Under the pieces are notes generated by a model. That model was not told where the DNA came from. It worked only from the letters and a program-made list of their open reading frames with translations, and did no database searches. The translations under genes were made by a program, and so were the position numbers. Positions 11,501 to 23,161 of a DNA stretch of 64,000 bases are shown piece by piece. This stretch comes from Bemisia tabaci. Taxonomy: Eukaryota; Arthropoda; Insecta; Hemiptera; Aleyrodidae. Positions within the stretch are counted from its first letter, which is position 1. Every line of letters begins with the position of its first letter. The stretch spans positions 11,160,001 through 11,224,000 of the forward strand of contig NC_092801.1 in assembly GCF_918797505.1 (NCBI RefSeq), in the 5' to 3' direction.

Positions 11501-14500
11501 AATCGCATATTTTCAAAGTAGGGTTTGAAGGATAAATTGCTTTGGATTTGGGAGGGGGGGGGGGTGTCAAATGATATGTAAGGACATTTGCTTTTTAGAG
11601 ATGAAACCTCAATGGACTAACCTGTTAACAGCATCAAATAACAATATTTCTTCAATCCTTAAGTCTGATCTTTCTAGTACCAAACCTAGAGTTTCCACAT
11701 CGATGTCTAAAAAATCCTCTGAATTTAGTGCAGTATCAGTATTCTTGGCTATGATATCCAGACAGTCACTGACAAGTTTATCCATGTGAAAAAGTCTAGC
11801 CTGTAAAAAACATCAATAAAATTTGATCGATTCTTCTTTCAAAAAGAAAATTAAAATACTGAAAGGATATAGTGTTGGACGATCTAAATGTTTGAGCAAA
11901 AATTATTTGCAAAAGAAGCATTTGTAAGAAAAATTATTAAAGAACAAATACATATTTCTGTATCTTTTTCACATTACATAATCTACAAATGATTGAGTTA
12001 TGGTACTCTCTCTTCATGACCAGAACTCAAAGGACCAGCAGATTTCCTTGCTATAGAGAAGTTCTCATTTTAATGACAGTATGTAATTAATATGAGTAGT
12101 TCAAGGGACCGGCCAATTTCCTCGTTATAGAGAGGCTCTCATTGCAACAACAGACGTTATGGAGAGAGACTGCTGTATTAAGTTACGTTCCGATTTTTAA
12201 ATTGCCTGTTATTCATGTGTTATAATCTTCCAGTCCTGAACATTCCTGGAATTTTTCCACGCAGTTAAATTGAAATAGTTTTCCGGTTAAAGAGAACGTC
12301 TGAAAATAAGAGGTTTCAGCAAGCTTTTGAAACATTAAAAATCGAAATTGTATACCAAGATTGGTGAAGTATTAAGATCAATTTTTCATTCGTTTTTCAC
12401 GTTCCAACTTTGTGGTACTTAGCCTCAAGATAGCACAATAAATTTGTGTCTCATCATGAGAGCAGGCCCCACCATAGAATGATAGCTACCAGAAAGGCAG
12501 CAGTCGGTCATCTTTGCTCCGATTCTTGAAATCCCCGCGACCCCCGCTTAGCCTACCTTGCGAGGAAAAAGAGCAAAGTCGGGCCGCTCTTACCCTATGT
12601 CTCTCTGCCATTTCAAATTTCGCTGGGGAAAAAGAGCGAAGTCCGCTTCGAAAAAGTGACTACACGCAATCTTACAGGAGGATCAGCCAGTTACCTTTCT
12701 GGCAGCTGTTATCCTATGGCCCCACTTTTTGATAAAACCAGAGAAATTGTGATATTAAATGGTTGAAGTTGATGGTAACAATATTTGATTCTTACCTGTA
12801 TCAAAACGTTAAAAGCATTTTCTGGACACAAATTGTCTGAAAGGTAATCAGAGCATTTATTTTCTAAGGCAACGATGGAATATTTCTTCGCGGCATAGAT
12901 CACAGGACTGACTATATCGAGAGTAAGTGCAACATTGTCAGAATACAAAAATCTGTAAAGACAATAAAAATGAAGTTTCATCAATAATGAATTTCCGATT
13001 ACATAGTGCAGAACTTTACATTTGGAATAATAAACTGAAAATAGAAATTTTTCGCAAAGAACTGTCGCTTGTTCCTTCATATCCAGCTATGCAGTAAATT
13101 TGCCATATAGAAATTGTACTTACAAAAATAAATTATCAATCGAAAACAAAACCTTATTACATAAAAACAAATCGGTAAATTGTGGATTTGAAAGATCTTT
13201 TGAAGTTCAAAAATAGTCCTTTGTTGTATTAACTCATGAGCCACTACACGCTGGGTAAAAATTACAGTACATCATAAGACACTTTATTTCATCAGAGATT
13301 CATACGGAATACATGGGAGCTATTCAAATTGTTCGAAAGCAACTTGCACTTACAGTACCAACATTCTTTATTCAGATTAATGATAGTAAATTAAGACTTT
13401 CAGTGTGCTGAAAATACCAATATCAATTAAGTCCAAACGCTCGTGTTTGAGCCATTGCATCACTCCGAGCCAGAGATGTGTCAACAGAGATGGGCGAAAA
13501 TTATTCGGTCAGTCAACGTTGATCAATCATCTCAATCGGTTAAATAACTGACAACTGATCTATCTTATCAGGTAGAGAATTCTGCGGACCAAGCATCTAG
13601 TCAGTGTTGGCACACCAATTTCAGTGATTGCCACATTATTTGCCCTCAACTCTGTGTGTTAACGACACATAACCAAGTTTCTTCCAACTAACAGCGACGA
13701 AGTTGGCAGTTGGGGATGCAACCTGGTATTCACATCGGTGACATGCAGCAAATATCCAAGTTAGGAGAGTTTTAGAGTAATATTCCTCTAGGTGAACAGA
13801 AAAAAAACTTTTTGCAAAGCTAATGTTAATCATACCTAAAAAGTTGTACTTTTGATACTACAGATTATCAAAATACCCTTTCATCCCTGTCAAGAACTCA
13901 TTAGCATATGGAGAATATTTCCATTGAAGAATACACTGAAATCAGTTAAGTGCTCAATTCAACTTGGCCAAGCAAGGGACCTCCCTGTTTTTCACATTCC
14001 ACAAATGTTCCTGCCAAGATTTCCATTAATTCCTCTTTTTTCATGCTTTTCCTTGATCTCCTAACCAAAATTCTGCGAAGGTTTTTTTTTTGATTTCACT
14101 GATTTTTACGAAACTTTGGAAGAAATTTATTTTTCCAGAGATTCACATCATGGAAAAAGGCACTCAGAAATTATCTGGGCTCTTTTGAATGGCAATAGCT
14201 TAAGTTGCTGGGCCTCTGCGCCGCACAAAAAATTCTCTGACTTTTTCTTCGAATTACCAGACTTTCCAGGTGTTCAGACTGCTGCTGGAAACCTCAGCCC
14301 CTCCTTTCTAATCTTGGCAGTCTCTTCTTTTAACTTTTTTGGAGCATGCGAGTATCCCCTGCCCAAGTGAAAATTGTTCACCCTAAGTAATAGGTAACAT
14401 TTAAACACTTCCCATGTGAATACTCACTGGAGCATAACTTTAAATGCAGCAGGCTCGACATCCGGAACTTTGACTTCATTATTATTGCCATCAGCAGACC

Positions 14501-14756
14501 ATTTGTCGCTGAACATGGCAAAGAAAACAGAGCTCCTTGTTGACAGAACCAACTTGTGCGCAGATATCTTTTCCGTGTCCGAAGCGACGTCAGAACCAAC
14601 AATGAAGTCGACATCACTTAACAGTTTCTGCTCTAGTAGATAGTGAAAACTTTCTCCTAGGCTCTTTGTTGCTTGCCAGTCGATATCCTCATTGTTGTGT
14701 CCTGTCCGCACAGGTTGTGTAGACAAATTTGAATCTGTTTCGCTTAATAAAACCAT
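8408..14756 (-). CDS. BTB gene B, complete BTB-BACK-PHR protein
   Basis: Six exons (14756..14428, 12952..12796, 11800..11622, 11092..10772, 9697..9463, 8593..8408) total 1407 nt, or 468 codons plus stop, with every splice phase matching. Residues about 30-145 form a BTB/POZ domain (SDVDFIVGS, HKLVLSTRSSVFFAMFSDKW, FLYSD). The next ~170 residues form the BACK region (ARLFHMDKLVSDCLDIIA, WAEEAC). The C-terminal ~150 residues are a PHR domain (INLIGFGLYG, final GQIPELLF). This order is that of BTBD1/2/3/6 and Drosophila Lute, which act as Cullin-3 ubiquitin-ligase adaptors in the cytoplasm; substrates are unknown. An acceptor 15 bases upstream of the ATG (exon edge 14771) implies a leader intron, as in gene A. 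I cannot assign one named orthologue, because insects carry several such paralogues. Confidence 0.92.
9463..9697 (-). CDS. BTB gene B exon 5
   Basis: PHR domain core: INLIGFGLYG, then FRVFFPQPIKIQPN. The acceptor has a clear pyrimidine tract; the donor is CAG|GTATGT. Confidence 0.9.
10296..10719. mobile_element. MITE with GGCCTTGTCTCCACGGG termini, copy 1
   Basis: About 420 bp with inverted ends GGCCTTGTCTCCACGGGACG and CCCGTGGAGACGAGGCC. It lies in the intron between exons 4 and 5 of BTB gene B. A second copy is at 62681-63077, and 45687-46129 has related outer bases. Confidence 0.75.
10772..11092 (-). CDS. BTB gene B exon 4
   Basis: Begins WAEEAC and runs to the start of the PHR domain (WAVAHRFQHE...SYHKI). 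The donor GTAGGT at 10771..10766 is the only one I found that gives the phase needed to join exon 5. A MITE ends about 50 bases into the following intron. Confidence 0.87.
11622..11800 (-). CDS. BTB gene B exon 3
   Basis: Encodes the BACK core (ARLFHMDKLVSDCLDIIA, ending in DAVNR). Acceptor ttttttacag and donor GTTAGT; phase 2 at the 3' end. Confidence 0.9.
12796..12952 (-). CDS. BTB gene B exon 2
   Basis: 157 nt encoding the end of the BTB domain (FLYSDNVALTLDIVSPVIYA) and the start of BACK. Donor GTAAGA, phase 0. Confidence 0.9.
14428..14756 (-). CDS. BTB gene B exon 1
   Basis: Start codon and most of the BTB domain. It ends in a phase-2 junction before donor GTGAGT, the same position as in gene A. 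Confidence 0.9.
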
Positions 14757-15094
14757 TTTTTGGAAGAATGTCTGTAAAAGAATGACACAGAAAAGAAAGT
14801 TGAATGAGCAAGAAGTACTTTAATTAATAGAAAATTGAAAGTGCCAGTTCTTCAAGGAAAATCAGCTTCTTAGGAAGATGGTGAGAGTAAGAAAAAAAAC
14901 GAAGGTCATACTTAGCGACAGCAGCTCTCAATGCAAAGGAATCTATGGAGAGGCTTATGAAATGTCCGTGGCTATTCATTGCTTGTCGAAATACCTTCAG
15001 TTACTGTTGAATGAAAAGTTGGGCGAGCAAGGAGGTAAACAAAGTCTTAGGATAGTAGTTAAGCTCCAGTTGGGCAGTGGGTAATTCTGCAAGC

Positions 15095-16094
15095 AATGGA
15101 TCACTAGACAAGGTACGAATTTAAGCATTCCGGTACATATTTCTTAACCAAAATTTCACGTAGAACACGATTCGCGCAACGAAAATTACTGAAACCAACT
15201 CCTAACGAAGATATTAACCTTTTCATTTCACATTGGTTACGAGGAATTTGAACTGCCCGCTCACAAGAAACTCAAAGCTCTATGTGAGTCAAATCGCGCA
15301 CGACAACGGTCTCAGCAAGTTTCTTAATCAAGCAATATTCATTTCCCACCATGTGTTGTTCGAACTATAGGCAATTTGCTATAGCTGAGCCAAAGCGTCA
15401 AGATTGAGGTTGCCAGATTTTTACATCGCGCAGAGACTGTCATGATAACGTTTAGCGCGGGATGTGAATCACGTAGAGCATTGAGTTTTCATGGGCGGGT
15501 GGTTTGAATTCACGCATCAAGAATCATTAAATATCGTTGTGAGGAGTTGATTTCGATAATTTTCATTGTGCGCATCGTGCTCTACGTGAAATTTTGGTTA
15601 CAGAACACATATCAGAGTGCTGAAATTCGTACCTTGTCTAGAGTCCCTTTATACCCAGAGTTAAGACAACTCGATTATCAGCTGACTGGCAGCCGGCCTT
15701 GGCTGGCCATGGAGGCCGAAACGAGTGCACCCAAACGAACGATAATGAGGGATAAGGATCAGGAATCCTGCGATGTCTGTCACACAAAAACAACAACATC
15801 AACAAATTGATCAATTAAAAAGAAAATGAGATTGGTTTGTGAATAATTTCTTAATCTCTTTTCATTTTGGACCGATGGAAATGACAATTTACTCTTGATA
15901 AACCACAATTAGGTGATATTTTCATTATTCTTGTTCACATTCGAGGTACCGCCATCTTGGTGCACTCGTTTCGGCTTCCATGAGCTAGAACCAATCAGAA
16001 TTGGATTTTTTTTTAGGCCACTTTCAGCCGAACCAAAAGTGAGTTGTCTTAACTCTGGGTATAAAGGGACTCTAACCTTGTCTAGTGGTCCATT
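15095..16094. mobile_element. AATGGATCACTAGAC MITE, copy 1, split by a nested element
   Basis: The left end AATGGATCACTAGACAAGG and right end CCTTGTCTAGTGGTCCATT are inverted complements. The outer element would be about 560 bp, matching the uninterrupted copy at 39569-40121. A 434-bp element (15640-16073) has inserted into its right terminus. A third copy is at 35735-36632. Confidence 0.75.
15640..16073. mobile_element. Nested element with AGAGTCCCTTTATACC termini
   Basis: Inverted termini AGAGTCCCTTTATACCCAG and CTGGGTATAAAGGGACTCT enclose 434 bp with further internal inverted repeats. 'accttgtc' (8-9 bp) borders both ends and is part of the interrupted MITE terminus, so it is a target-site duplication. 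No transposase; superfamily unassigned. Confidence 0.78.
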
Positions 16095-16217
16095 CACCAG
16101 ATGAATCTGTGTTGGCTCTCTTGAACACACCTTGAGTATGTCTGTTGATATATTGCTACACTAGCCAAGGGGCTTGTGTCGTTGCTTGCCAATCAGGCAA
16201 ATGATGTGCCCTTCATA

Positions 16218-16472
16218 TCGACGGTGTAAGTTGGCAATTACATAACTCGGTTTGCGACGTCACAGACTTCCTGTCATATTTTATTTTGTACACGAAAAAC
16301 TACTCAACAGCAATTCTTCAAAACTGACGTAATTTTTCTTCTCTGTGCAAAGCAAATTCTGAAAAAACTTCAAGAAATGATGTCAATTTGTTCTCCTTTA
16401 AAAAAATAACATAGAGGCGGAGATTTTCAGACACCGGAAACAAGTTATGTGATTGCCAACTTATATCGTCGG
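16218..16472. mobile_element. MITE with TCGACGGTGTAAG termini, copy 1
   Basis: About 255 bp. Inverted ends TCGACGGTGTAAGTTGGCAA and TTGCCAACTTATATCGTCGG are flanked by TA on both sides, suggesting a Tc1/mariner-derived MITE. Related copies are at 16758-17001, 61155-61412 and 63538-63788. Confidence 0.7.
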
Positions 16473-16757
16473 TATGCTGTTTAATGCTGCAGTTTATCAA
16501 GCCTGAGTCAGATAACTTATTTTCCCTTAAACTAGATGTGGAATAGGGTATTTCGCGAGTACTTACAACGAATAAAGGAAAAAGGGACAAGTTATCTGAA
16601 ACGGACTGTGGTTGAAAGAGAAGGAACACTCCTCATACTCCTATGATTACTTTATAAGTCTCTTGGAAATTCATTCACTGTATGAAGCTTTGAATGACCT
16701 GATTCACAGTACAAGACACACTAAAAGCAGTCAAACAGAACATACTGTCAGTTAAAC

Positions 16758-17001
16758 TACCAGACCACGTGTCTCGTTCGCGGCGTTTGAAAATCCCTGC
16801 TCCCAATTTACTTCTTTAAAGGAAAGTAAATCAGTATCGTCCCTTACAGTTTCCACCAAGTTTTCTTCGCGCAGAGGTGAAAAATCACGGAAGTTTTCAA
16901 GAATTAACGTTGAGAGGTTTTACATTCAAAAAATAAAGTATGACAGGAAGTCTGCAACGTTACAAACCAAGATACGTAGTCTAGTAGTTTCACTGTCGAT
17001 A
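16758..17001. mobile_element. MITE of the TCGACGG family, diverged copy 2
   Basis: Opposite orientation to copy 1: 'gtatgacaggaagtctgcaa' and 'tttcactgtcgat' match the family terminus in reverse. Confidence 0.55.
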
Positions 17002-17207
17002 CATTGTAGGTGCATGAAAGGAATCTGTAGAAATTACTGAACTCCTAATGCAAGCACAGTATTTCGTGGATACACATTTAACTCAGCAAAATGCGTGTGC
17101 TGATTTTCGGGAATGAGAAAGTGGTCCTCTTCTATTTGGAAAAACTTCATCGAAGAGAAACTTACGTGAGAAATGCAAAGAAACGCGGCTGCCAAGTATC
17201 AATCGTG

Positions 17208-17391
17208 CATAGAGAAAAAAAAGGAGGTGTTTGCATTTCGGGCATCTTGGAATATTTTGATGACTTGATGACGTAGGTGGGTACAGCTGGGTACAGAGAC
17301 GTCCCCTTCACACTGTACCCACCTACGTCATCAAGTCATCAAAAAATTCCAAGATGCCCGAAATGCAAACACCTCCTTTTTTTTCTCTATG
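17208..17391. mobile_element. 184-bp near-perfect hairpin MITE with 9-bp target duplication
   Basis: The two halves, from CATAGAGAAAAAAAAGGAGG to the complementary CTCTATG end, fold back over almost the whole length with a loop of about 12 bases. The 9-bp direct repeat TCAATCGTG at 17199-17207 and 17392-17400 is an exact target duplication. A 9-bp duplication fits Mutator-like elements. A longer relative is at 53071-53365. Confidence 0.85.
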
Positions 17392-18339
17392 TCAATCGTG
17401 TGATTCATGTGCCTCCTCAGCTCCTCATGAACAACATCAACAGGTTAAAAGTGTGGTTAGGTTTACGCGAGCACGCGAGCTCACAGCTCAAGTGCTCTAC
17501 CTTTCTACCTTGCATCAACGTATGCTCTGTTGCTTGGTAACTTTTTGAAGGGGCTTCAAGGCGTCCATAAGTCATAACTGCAAACGCATCTTACAGAATA
17601 AAACAGTAGCTGTTAAATACTGCGAGTACAAGTCAGCCAAACGCAAGCACATTCAGAGGATTAATTTGAACTTGTAAAATATCAAGAAATTGAAAAATAA
17701 ATTTTGGGCTGCGAGACTACGTTTATGCTGAGTGATTGGACTTGGTTATTTTGTACCTAATTAGGAACAACCACGCGATTTCTAGCTCAGTTTAGAAACA
17801 ATGTGTATACCATTATTACGCACATAAGTTTTCAAACAGATGAGCTAGAAATGGTGGTTCCAAGCTGCAAAATTTTGTCCAATTTACACACCTTCTTGAA
17901 CAGACTACTTACAATTATATCAAACTGGTCCAAAATGCAAGTAAAAACTTCATAAGAATGAGAGAAATATTTTTTCTAAAATTAAAAATCTCACTAACAC
18001 ATCAAGTAGGTACCCAAATATAATTTGAATACAGGCTTAGCCATACCTATCCGCACAGAAATCAAACCTGAAGATAATGAGAAGTTATTTGAAATACTTC
18101 CGCAGCTTCATAACTCTTCCTCTGAAACCGGAATTTCACGTTGCAGAAGAGAAGGCTCAGGGACAGCTGGCTCTGAATTTGATGGATTTCCAACAATGAA
18201 CAGCTCAAACAGACCTCATTGCCAGGTGGTTTTCAGTTTTGTCCAAGGGCCACTGAAACCCCTAAAAAATTGTCTGAAAATTTCCCTCGGTAGGTAATCA
18301 TTCATGGTATGAGGAATGATTGCTACCTCGGTGTTTATG

Positions 18340-18420
18340 CTTCTGAAGTATCTTAATGCCCTAGTACTTGCCGTAAGGCTGAGGGGTTGCAGGTTCAAAT
18401 GCGTAGCTGGGTTCTTGTTC
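18340..18420 (+). repeat. Possible tRNA-derived SINE head
   Basis: Box A-like 'cttaatgccctagt' and box B-like 'GGTTCAAATGC' are spaced as in a tRNA promoter. No tail matching the SINE pair at 30500-31260 was seen. Confidence 0.35.
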
Positions 18421-18489
18421 TTAAGGCCATCTTAAGTCCTGATAATATTATTTAAAAAGAACCTCTCTAGACCCTAATAGCAATGACTG

Positions 18490-19450
18490 TTTAAAAAACT
18501 TGTAAATTTTGAAAAGACAACTTTTAAATGAATTAAACAAATGTATAAAATGTTCGTTTTATGAAATCCTTTCGGAGTATTTTTTTAAGTACAATTTACA
18601 AGAGGTAAAATTTAAGTAAAAAACTCTTTAGGTAGTGTTAAAAAACTCCCAAAATATCATAGTCATAGTTTCACAACACTAAAAATGTTTAAAAAAATGT
18701 TGAAAAACTATTTAACAAGAAGTGATTTTCTTTGACATACTTTTTTGCGTGAATTTCACAAAAAATTAAATTTGGCTTTAAAAGTAGCCAAAAAGAAAGG
18801 TTTCCTACAGCGAACATTTCCAACAGCCTTTTGAGAGTTTTTGAAAGTCACTTTTTCAAGCTTATCGCCACTGGGGTGAGCAATTTTCTCGGCCAAATAA
18901 TGCTATGTATGTTGACACAAAGTTAGTAACTACCCCTTAGTTTGAGTTCTTAAAAATTTCCACCAAGTGCAAAGTAAAATTTACTTAACTGAAAAATCAA
19001 AAAGAGGAGAGAAAGAGAGTTTTAAAAAGTATTTGAACGTTAACATTTGCACAAATAAAGCTAACACCATATCCATGGAAAATTAATACCCCCCCCCCCC
19101 CCCCGGTGAGTGAAGCCTAGAAAAAGAATAGATTTTCCTCTAAAAAGGAAAATGGTGTTACTAGCTAAAAAGTATGGAAAGCTCTATCTTGAATTAAGAG
19201 AATTCTTGAGAGACTCTCTCAGTAACTTTGCCTGTGAGTAGGTCAGTCTCAATGTGGTTTTGCTTTCTACTCACATCGTGGAAGTGAATACATGTTCTCT
19301 AAATTTTTAAAGGAGGGAGGGGAGCAGTGTCAAATTGGACAAGCAAAAGAAAATTTTAAAAAAAGGCAAATATAAATACAAAAAATTGTACTGATTCTTT
19401 CTTTGATTTACAAGAAGTAGAGTGGAAAACATTAGATGTTAACATGCACA
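18490..19450 (+). repeat. Dispersed repeat, copy 2
   Basis: Same block order and orientation as 4060-4830, with longer gaps, including a poly-C run near 19087. Confidence 0.6.
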
Positions 19451-20539
19451 GTCCATTCCTAGCACAATTTCAAGCGGCACTTAACAATAAATCCTCAAAA
19501 TTTTGGTGCCTGGGTATAGATTAAGAAATAACCTACGGCAAAAGTAGAGACAAAATAAAAATCATCACAGCAGTCAATACGTTGATGAGACATTACCATG
19601 CTGAATGACTTTGCTTTACGTTTGGACAAGACTGGTTTCTCAAGGGACAGAAATCCTTACTGCACGTGCTCAACCACAATTTAAGATGGATTAGAAGTGG
19701 TAGACAATGTTTATTATTAATTACATTAACCTTAGTAAGAAAAAAGAAAAAAAAAAAAAAAAAACATGACTTATTTGAAGCTTAGATTTTGTCAGTATTT
19801 GACTGAACTAACAGAAATGGAAGTAAAAAAGAAAAATTCACTTAACTTCACAGAAATAAGCTGATAATAAAATTGATAGAACAGCAATAATGTCTTAAAC
19901 AGATCCTATTGAAGTTTTGTGAATATCTGACATGGTAGTTATTATTTTACAGAATCCTCTCACTTAAATTAATGGAAATTCCAGAAACAATAAGGGGAAA
20001 AATTGAGTAAGCTCCAATCATGCTTAATGAGACAGTGTGAAAAGAATTCTCCTGTATCTGTATCTGTCGACCCTAACAATTTGACCAATAATGAGCTTGT
20101 TCAGCAATTCGTAATTCTTGCATTTTTGGAAACTAGAGAGTGCACAGAGTTCACATGAATTTTCCCCGATTTTTTTGAGCAATATTAACCCACGAAATAC
20201 GAGTCCAAAAGTCCGTATTTTGTGCTCCCATTTGGACGTATTTATGCGAAAAGGCGCTAAACGCCATTTCCAAACTTCTCAGTAAAGCAAGTTTGACTAA
20301 AACAATTGGCGTTTCCGTACTAATGGACCGATTTTGGTTTACTTTAGCTCGTTTGAAAGCTGAAGAGTTCCTCTAATTACGTACGTTGCCAAAATTAGGA
20401 AAAAATGCATATTAAGCGAGATATAGGGGATTTTTGCACGTAGGTCCATTTGATTTAATGCGCCAACCCGGATTCCGAATTAAATCAAAAGGCGCTATCT
20501 CCACTTGAATCACTTGATTGACGCGCGCGCGGCGAAGCT

Positions 20540-21432
20540 TGGTGGAAACTTGGTGAAATTTAGTACCGGGGTGTATTTTTAGACGGGAAACTCGAATTTC
20601 GGGTCAAATTTTGAAAATTCAGAAATCCAAGATGGCGGACATGGCCTAAAATGCTATCTCGACCCCTATCCAGCCGATCTTGGTGAAACTTGGTATCAGG
20701 GGGTATTTTCGCATGGGAAACTCGAATTTCGGGTCAAATTTTGAAAATTCAGAAATCCAAGATGGCGGACATGGCCTAAAATGCTATCTCGGCCCCTGTC
20801 CAGCCGATCTTGGTGAAACTAGGTATCAGGGGGTATTTTCGCATGGGAAACTCGAATTTCGGGTCAAATTTTGAAAATTCAGAAATCCAAGATGGCGGAC
20901 ATGGCCTAAAATGCTATCTCGGCCCCTATCCAGCCGATCTTGGTGAAACTAGGTATCAGGGGGTATTTTCGCATGGGAAACTCGAATTTCGGGTCAAATT
21001 TTGAAAATTCAGAAATCCAAGATGGCGGACATGGCCTAAAATGCTATCTCGGCCCCTGTCCAGCCGATCTTGGTGAAACTTGGTATCAGGGGGTATTTTC
21101 GCATGGGAAACTCGAATTTCGGGTCAAATTTTGAAAATTCAGAAATCCAAGATGGCGGACATGGCCTAAAATGCTATCTCGGCCCCTGTCCAGCCGATCT
21201 TGATGAAACTAGGTATCAGGGGGTATTTTCGGACGGGAAACTCGAATTTCGGGTCAAATTTTGAAAATTCAGAAATCCAAGATGGCGGACATGGCCTAAA
21301 ATGCTATCTCGGCCCCTATCCAGCCGATCTTGGTGAAACTTGGTATCAGAGGGTATTTTCGGACGGGAAACTCGAATTTCGGGTCAAATTTTGAAAATTC
21401 AGAAATCCAAGATAGCGGATGTGGCTTAAAAT
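20540..21432 (+). repeat. 130-bp tandem array, left arm, nearly seven units
   Basis: Unit landmark 'cagccgatcttggtgaaact' recurs every 130 bases from 20668 (20798, 20928, 21058, 21188, 21318), preceded by one diverged unit. Each unit contains CAAGATGGCGGAC. Because 130 is not a multiple of three, the repeated 64-codon open frames are shadows of the repeat and not a protein. Confidence 0.95.
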
Positions 21433-21638
21433 GATATCTATTTCTTAAACAAACGCACTACACGTCTAGAATGGCCGCCAATGAACCTGCGTAAAGCGCA
21501 CGGGCCGGGTTGTGAAGGCCGGAGGTGGTGGGAGTCCAAATATACCTACCTAACCTCAATCTGCTTTCCCGCTGCATCTTGCCAATGTGGATGAGATGTG
21601 GAAATTTCCACGTTTGTAAACTTTAAATATATGGCACT

Positions 21639-21998
21639 CTACACGGAGAAAAAAACTCGTGCGTGGGACCCGAAGTTTGGGTCATATGGATCTCTGAAGT
21701 TTTCGGATTGAGCATCTGAACACTTTAGGTCTAGCTGTCGAGGTTCGGATCACACATCTGAAACTTCAGTTCTTACGTCTGAAGTCTTCAGGTGTGAGAA
21801 CCGAAGTTTTTCGGATGTGAGAACCGAAATTTTCGGATGTGAAAACCGAAGTACTTTAGATGTAAGAACTGAAGTTTCAGATGTGTGATCAAAACCTCAG
21901 CAGCTGGACCGAAAGTGTTCAGATGCTCAATCCGAAAACTTCACAGATCCATATGACCTAAACTTCGGGTCCCACGCACAAAGTTTTTTTCTCCGTGT
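21639..21998. mobile_element. Hairpin MITE with CACGGAGAAAAAAAC termini, TA-flanked
   Basis: About 360 bp. The left CACGGAGAAAAAAACTCGTG and right end GTTTTTTTCTCCGTG form a near-complete foldback, with TA at both borders, typical of Tc1/mariner MITEs. The interior is rich in 'ggatgtgagaaccgaa' repeats. Confidence 0.8.
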
Positions 21999-22007
21999 AC
22001 GTTCACA

Positions 22008-22470
22008 CGTTGCCTACGAGAATGGAGAGGCCGTAACTACGATTCTGTGACGTCACACTAGTAGATGAAACTCGGCCGCGGTTTAACACGCGTTCTTATG
22101 GGAGAACGCTTGCCGCGCGATGATTTCTCGCCGATATCTCTTTCAGGGTTGATCTGATGCAAAATTTCATAAGAACCGTTTAGAAAGAAGATGAAATTTC
22201 ACTTTAGAAAACTAACTAGTTCATTTGTGACATTGTCTAAATATCGAGGAAATGAATGCGTAATACCGAAAATCGTTACTCCACTCAGATTCAAACGGGC
22301 CGCTCGCGCAACTTCGGCCGATCGAGAGCCACTCTGATTGGTCCACGCAGCGACTGCCTCACTCATCGATGCACTGATGACCCGGAGATGCTTGTTGTTT
22401 TCGGTAAATATCTACTAGCTTGACGTCACAGAACTGACTAGTTACGGCCTCTCCATTCTCGTAGGCAACG
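22008..22470. mobile_element. 463-bp MITE with CGTTGCCTACGAGAATGG termini
   Basis: Inverted ends CGTTGCCTACGAGAATGGAG and CTCCATTCTCGTAGGCAACG are flanked by the exact 7-bp direct repeat GTTCACA (22001-22007, 22471-22477). The interior holds a second inverted pair around TGACGTCAC. No coding capacity. Confidence 0.82.
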
Positions 22471-22690
22471 GTTCACAATACACCGCCTCGTCGAGGTGCG
22501 TGGTTTACCTAGCAGCGTCGGATCGTGAATTCCCTTCATGTGCTGATTACCTATGTTAAAATTTTCGTATCTAAATAAAACAGTTTCTGTTGTCATTTTG
22601 AGCCCCTAATACCGAACTTCACACAAACGATTCAGGCATTGAGCTATTGTTGAAGGCCACATTCGCCATATCGGAGTTTAAAATTTTAAC

Positions 22691-22920
22691 AATGAGGTTA
22701 TTCAGTAATTTTTAATTTTTGCATTTTTTTGGAGGATTGAGTACGCACAATTCGCTGGAATTTTCTCCGATTTTTTGAAACATTATTAACCCACGGAAAA
22801 CAAGTTCGAAGTTGCGTATTCTGAGCTCCCATTTAAACTCGCGTCTCCGAGGAAGTCAAGATGGGGCCTGACGAACCCCTAGGTGACGGTCACGCTTTTG
22901 ACCACGTAATCCTTCCAGCG
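22691..22920 (+). repeat. Diverged end of the foldback family inside the palindromic element
   Basis: Aligns with the outer 230 bases of the foldback arms: 'ttattcag..ttttgcattttt', 'attaacccacggaaaacaag', 'gagctcccatttaaac'. It is much more diverged than the two full copies. Confidence 0.65.
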
Positions 22921-23161
22921 CGCTCTTAATACTCATGAATTTCTAAATACTGTTCCGATTCCAATAAAGTACCTAACAGTGATTTTAATGAAAATTAAGT
23001 GATTCCGATGGGTTCGTTAATTTGTTCGCTCGTTAAAAGCCCCTTGTCCATGTCAGTGCACACTGACATCGATCGAGCCAGAGGGAACGCACGGTCGATA
23101 TGTGACCGTCACTCAGGGGACGACATCTGGGATTTTTTGGCGATGCGCGTTTAAATAGGAG

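Larger units (their letters stand above)
14772..20090. other. Intergenic region right of BTB gene B
   Basis: No gene recognised. It holds a composite of two nested elements (15095-16094), two TCGACGG-type MITEs, a hairpin MITE (17208-17391), a SINE-like head (18340-18420), a dispersed repeat (18490-19450) and homopolymer runs of C (near 19087) and A (near 19745). Confidence 0.55.

Noticed and set aside
13485..13620. Possible hAT-like end 'cagagatgggcgaaaattatt'
   Set aside because: No complementary end was found within the intron, so it could not be bounded.
20680..21394. Series of overlapping 64-codon open frames repeating the same peptide, mirrored at 23205-23834
   Set aside because: They arise from a 130-bp tandem repeat whose length is not a multiple of three; each frame crosses unit borders and has no start context or known domain.
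20540..21432. Regularly spaced repeats that could suggest a CRISPR-like array
   Set aside because: The whole 130-bp unit is conserved with no variable spacers, and the setting is a eukaryotic transposon.
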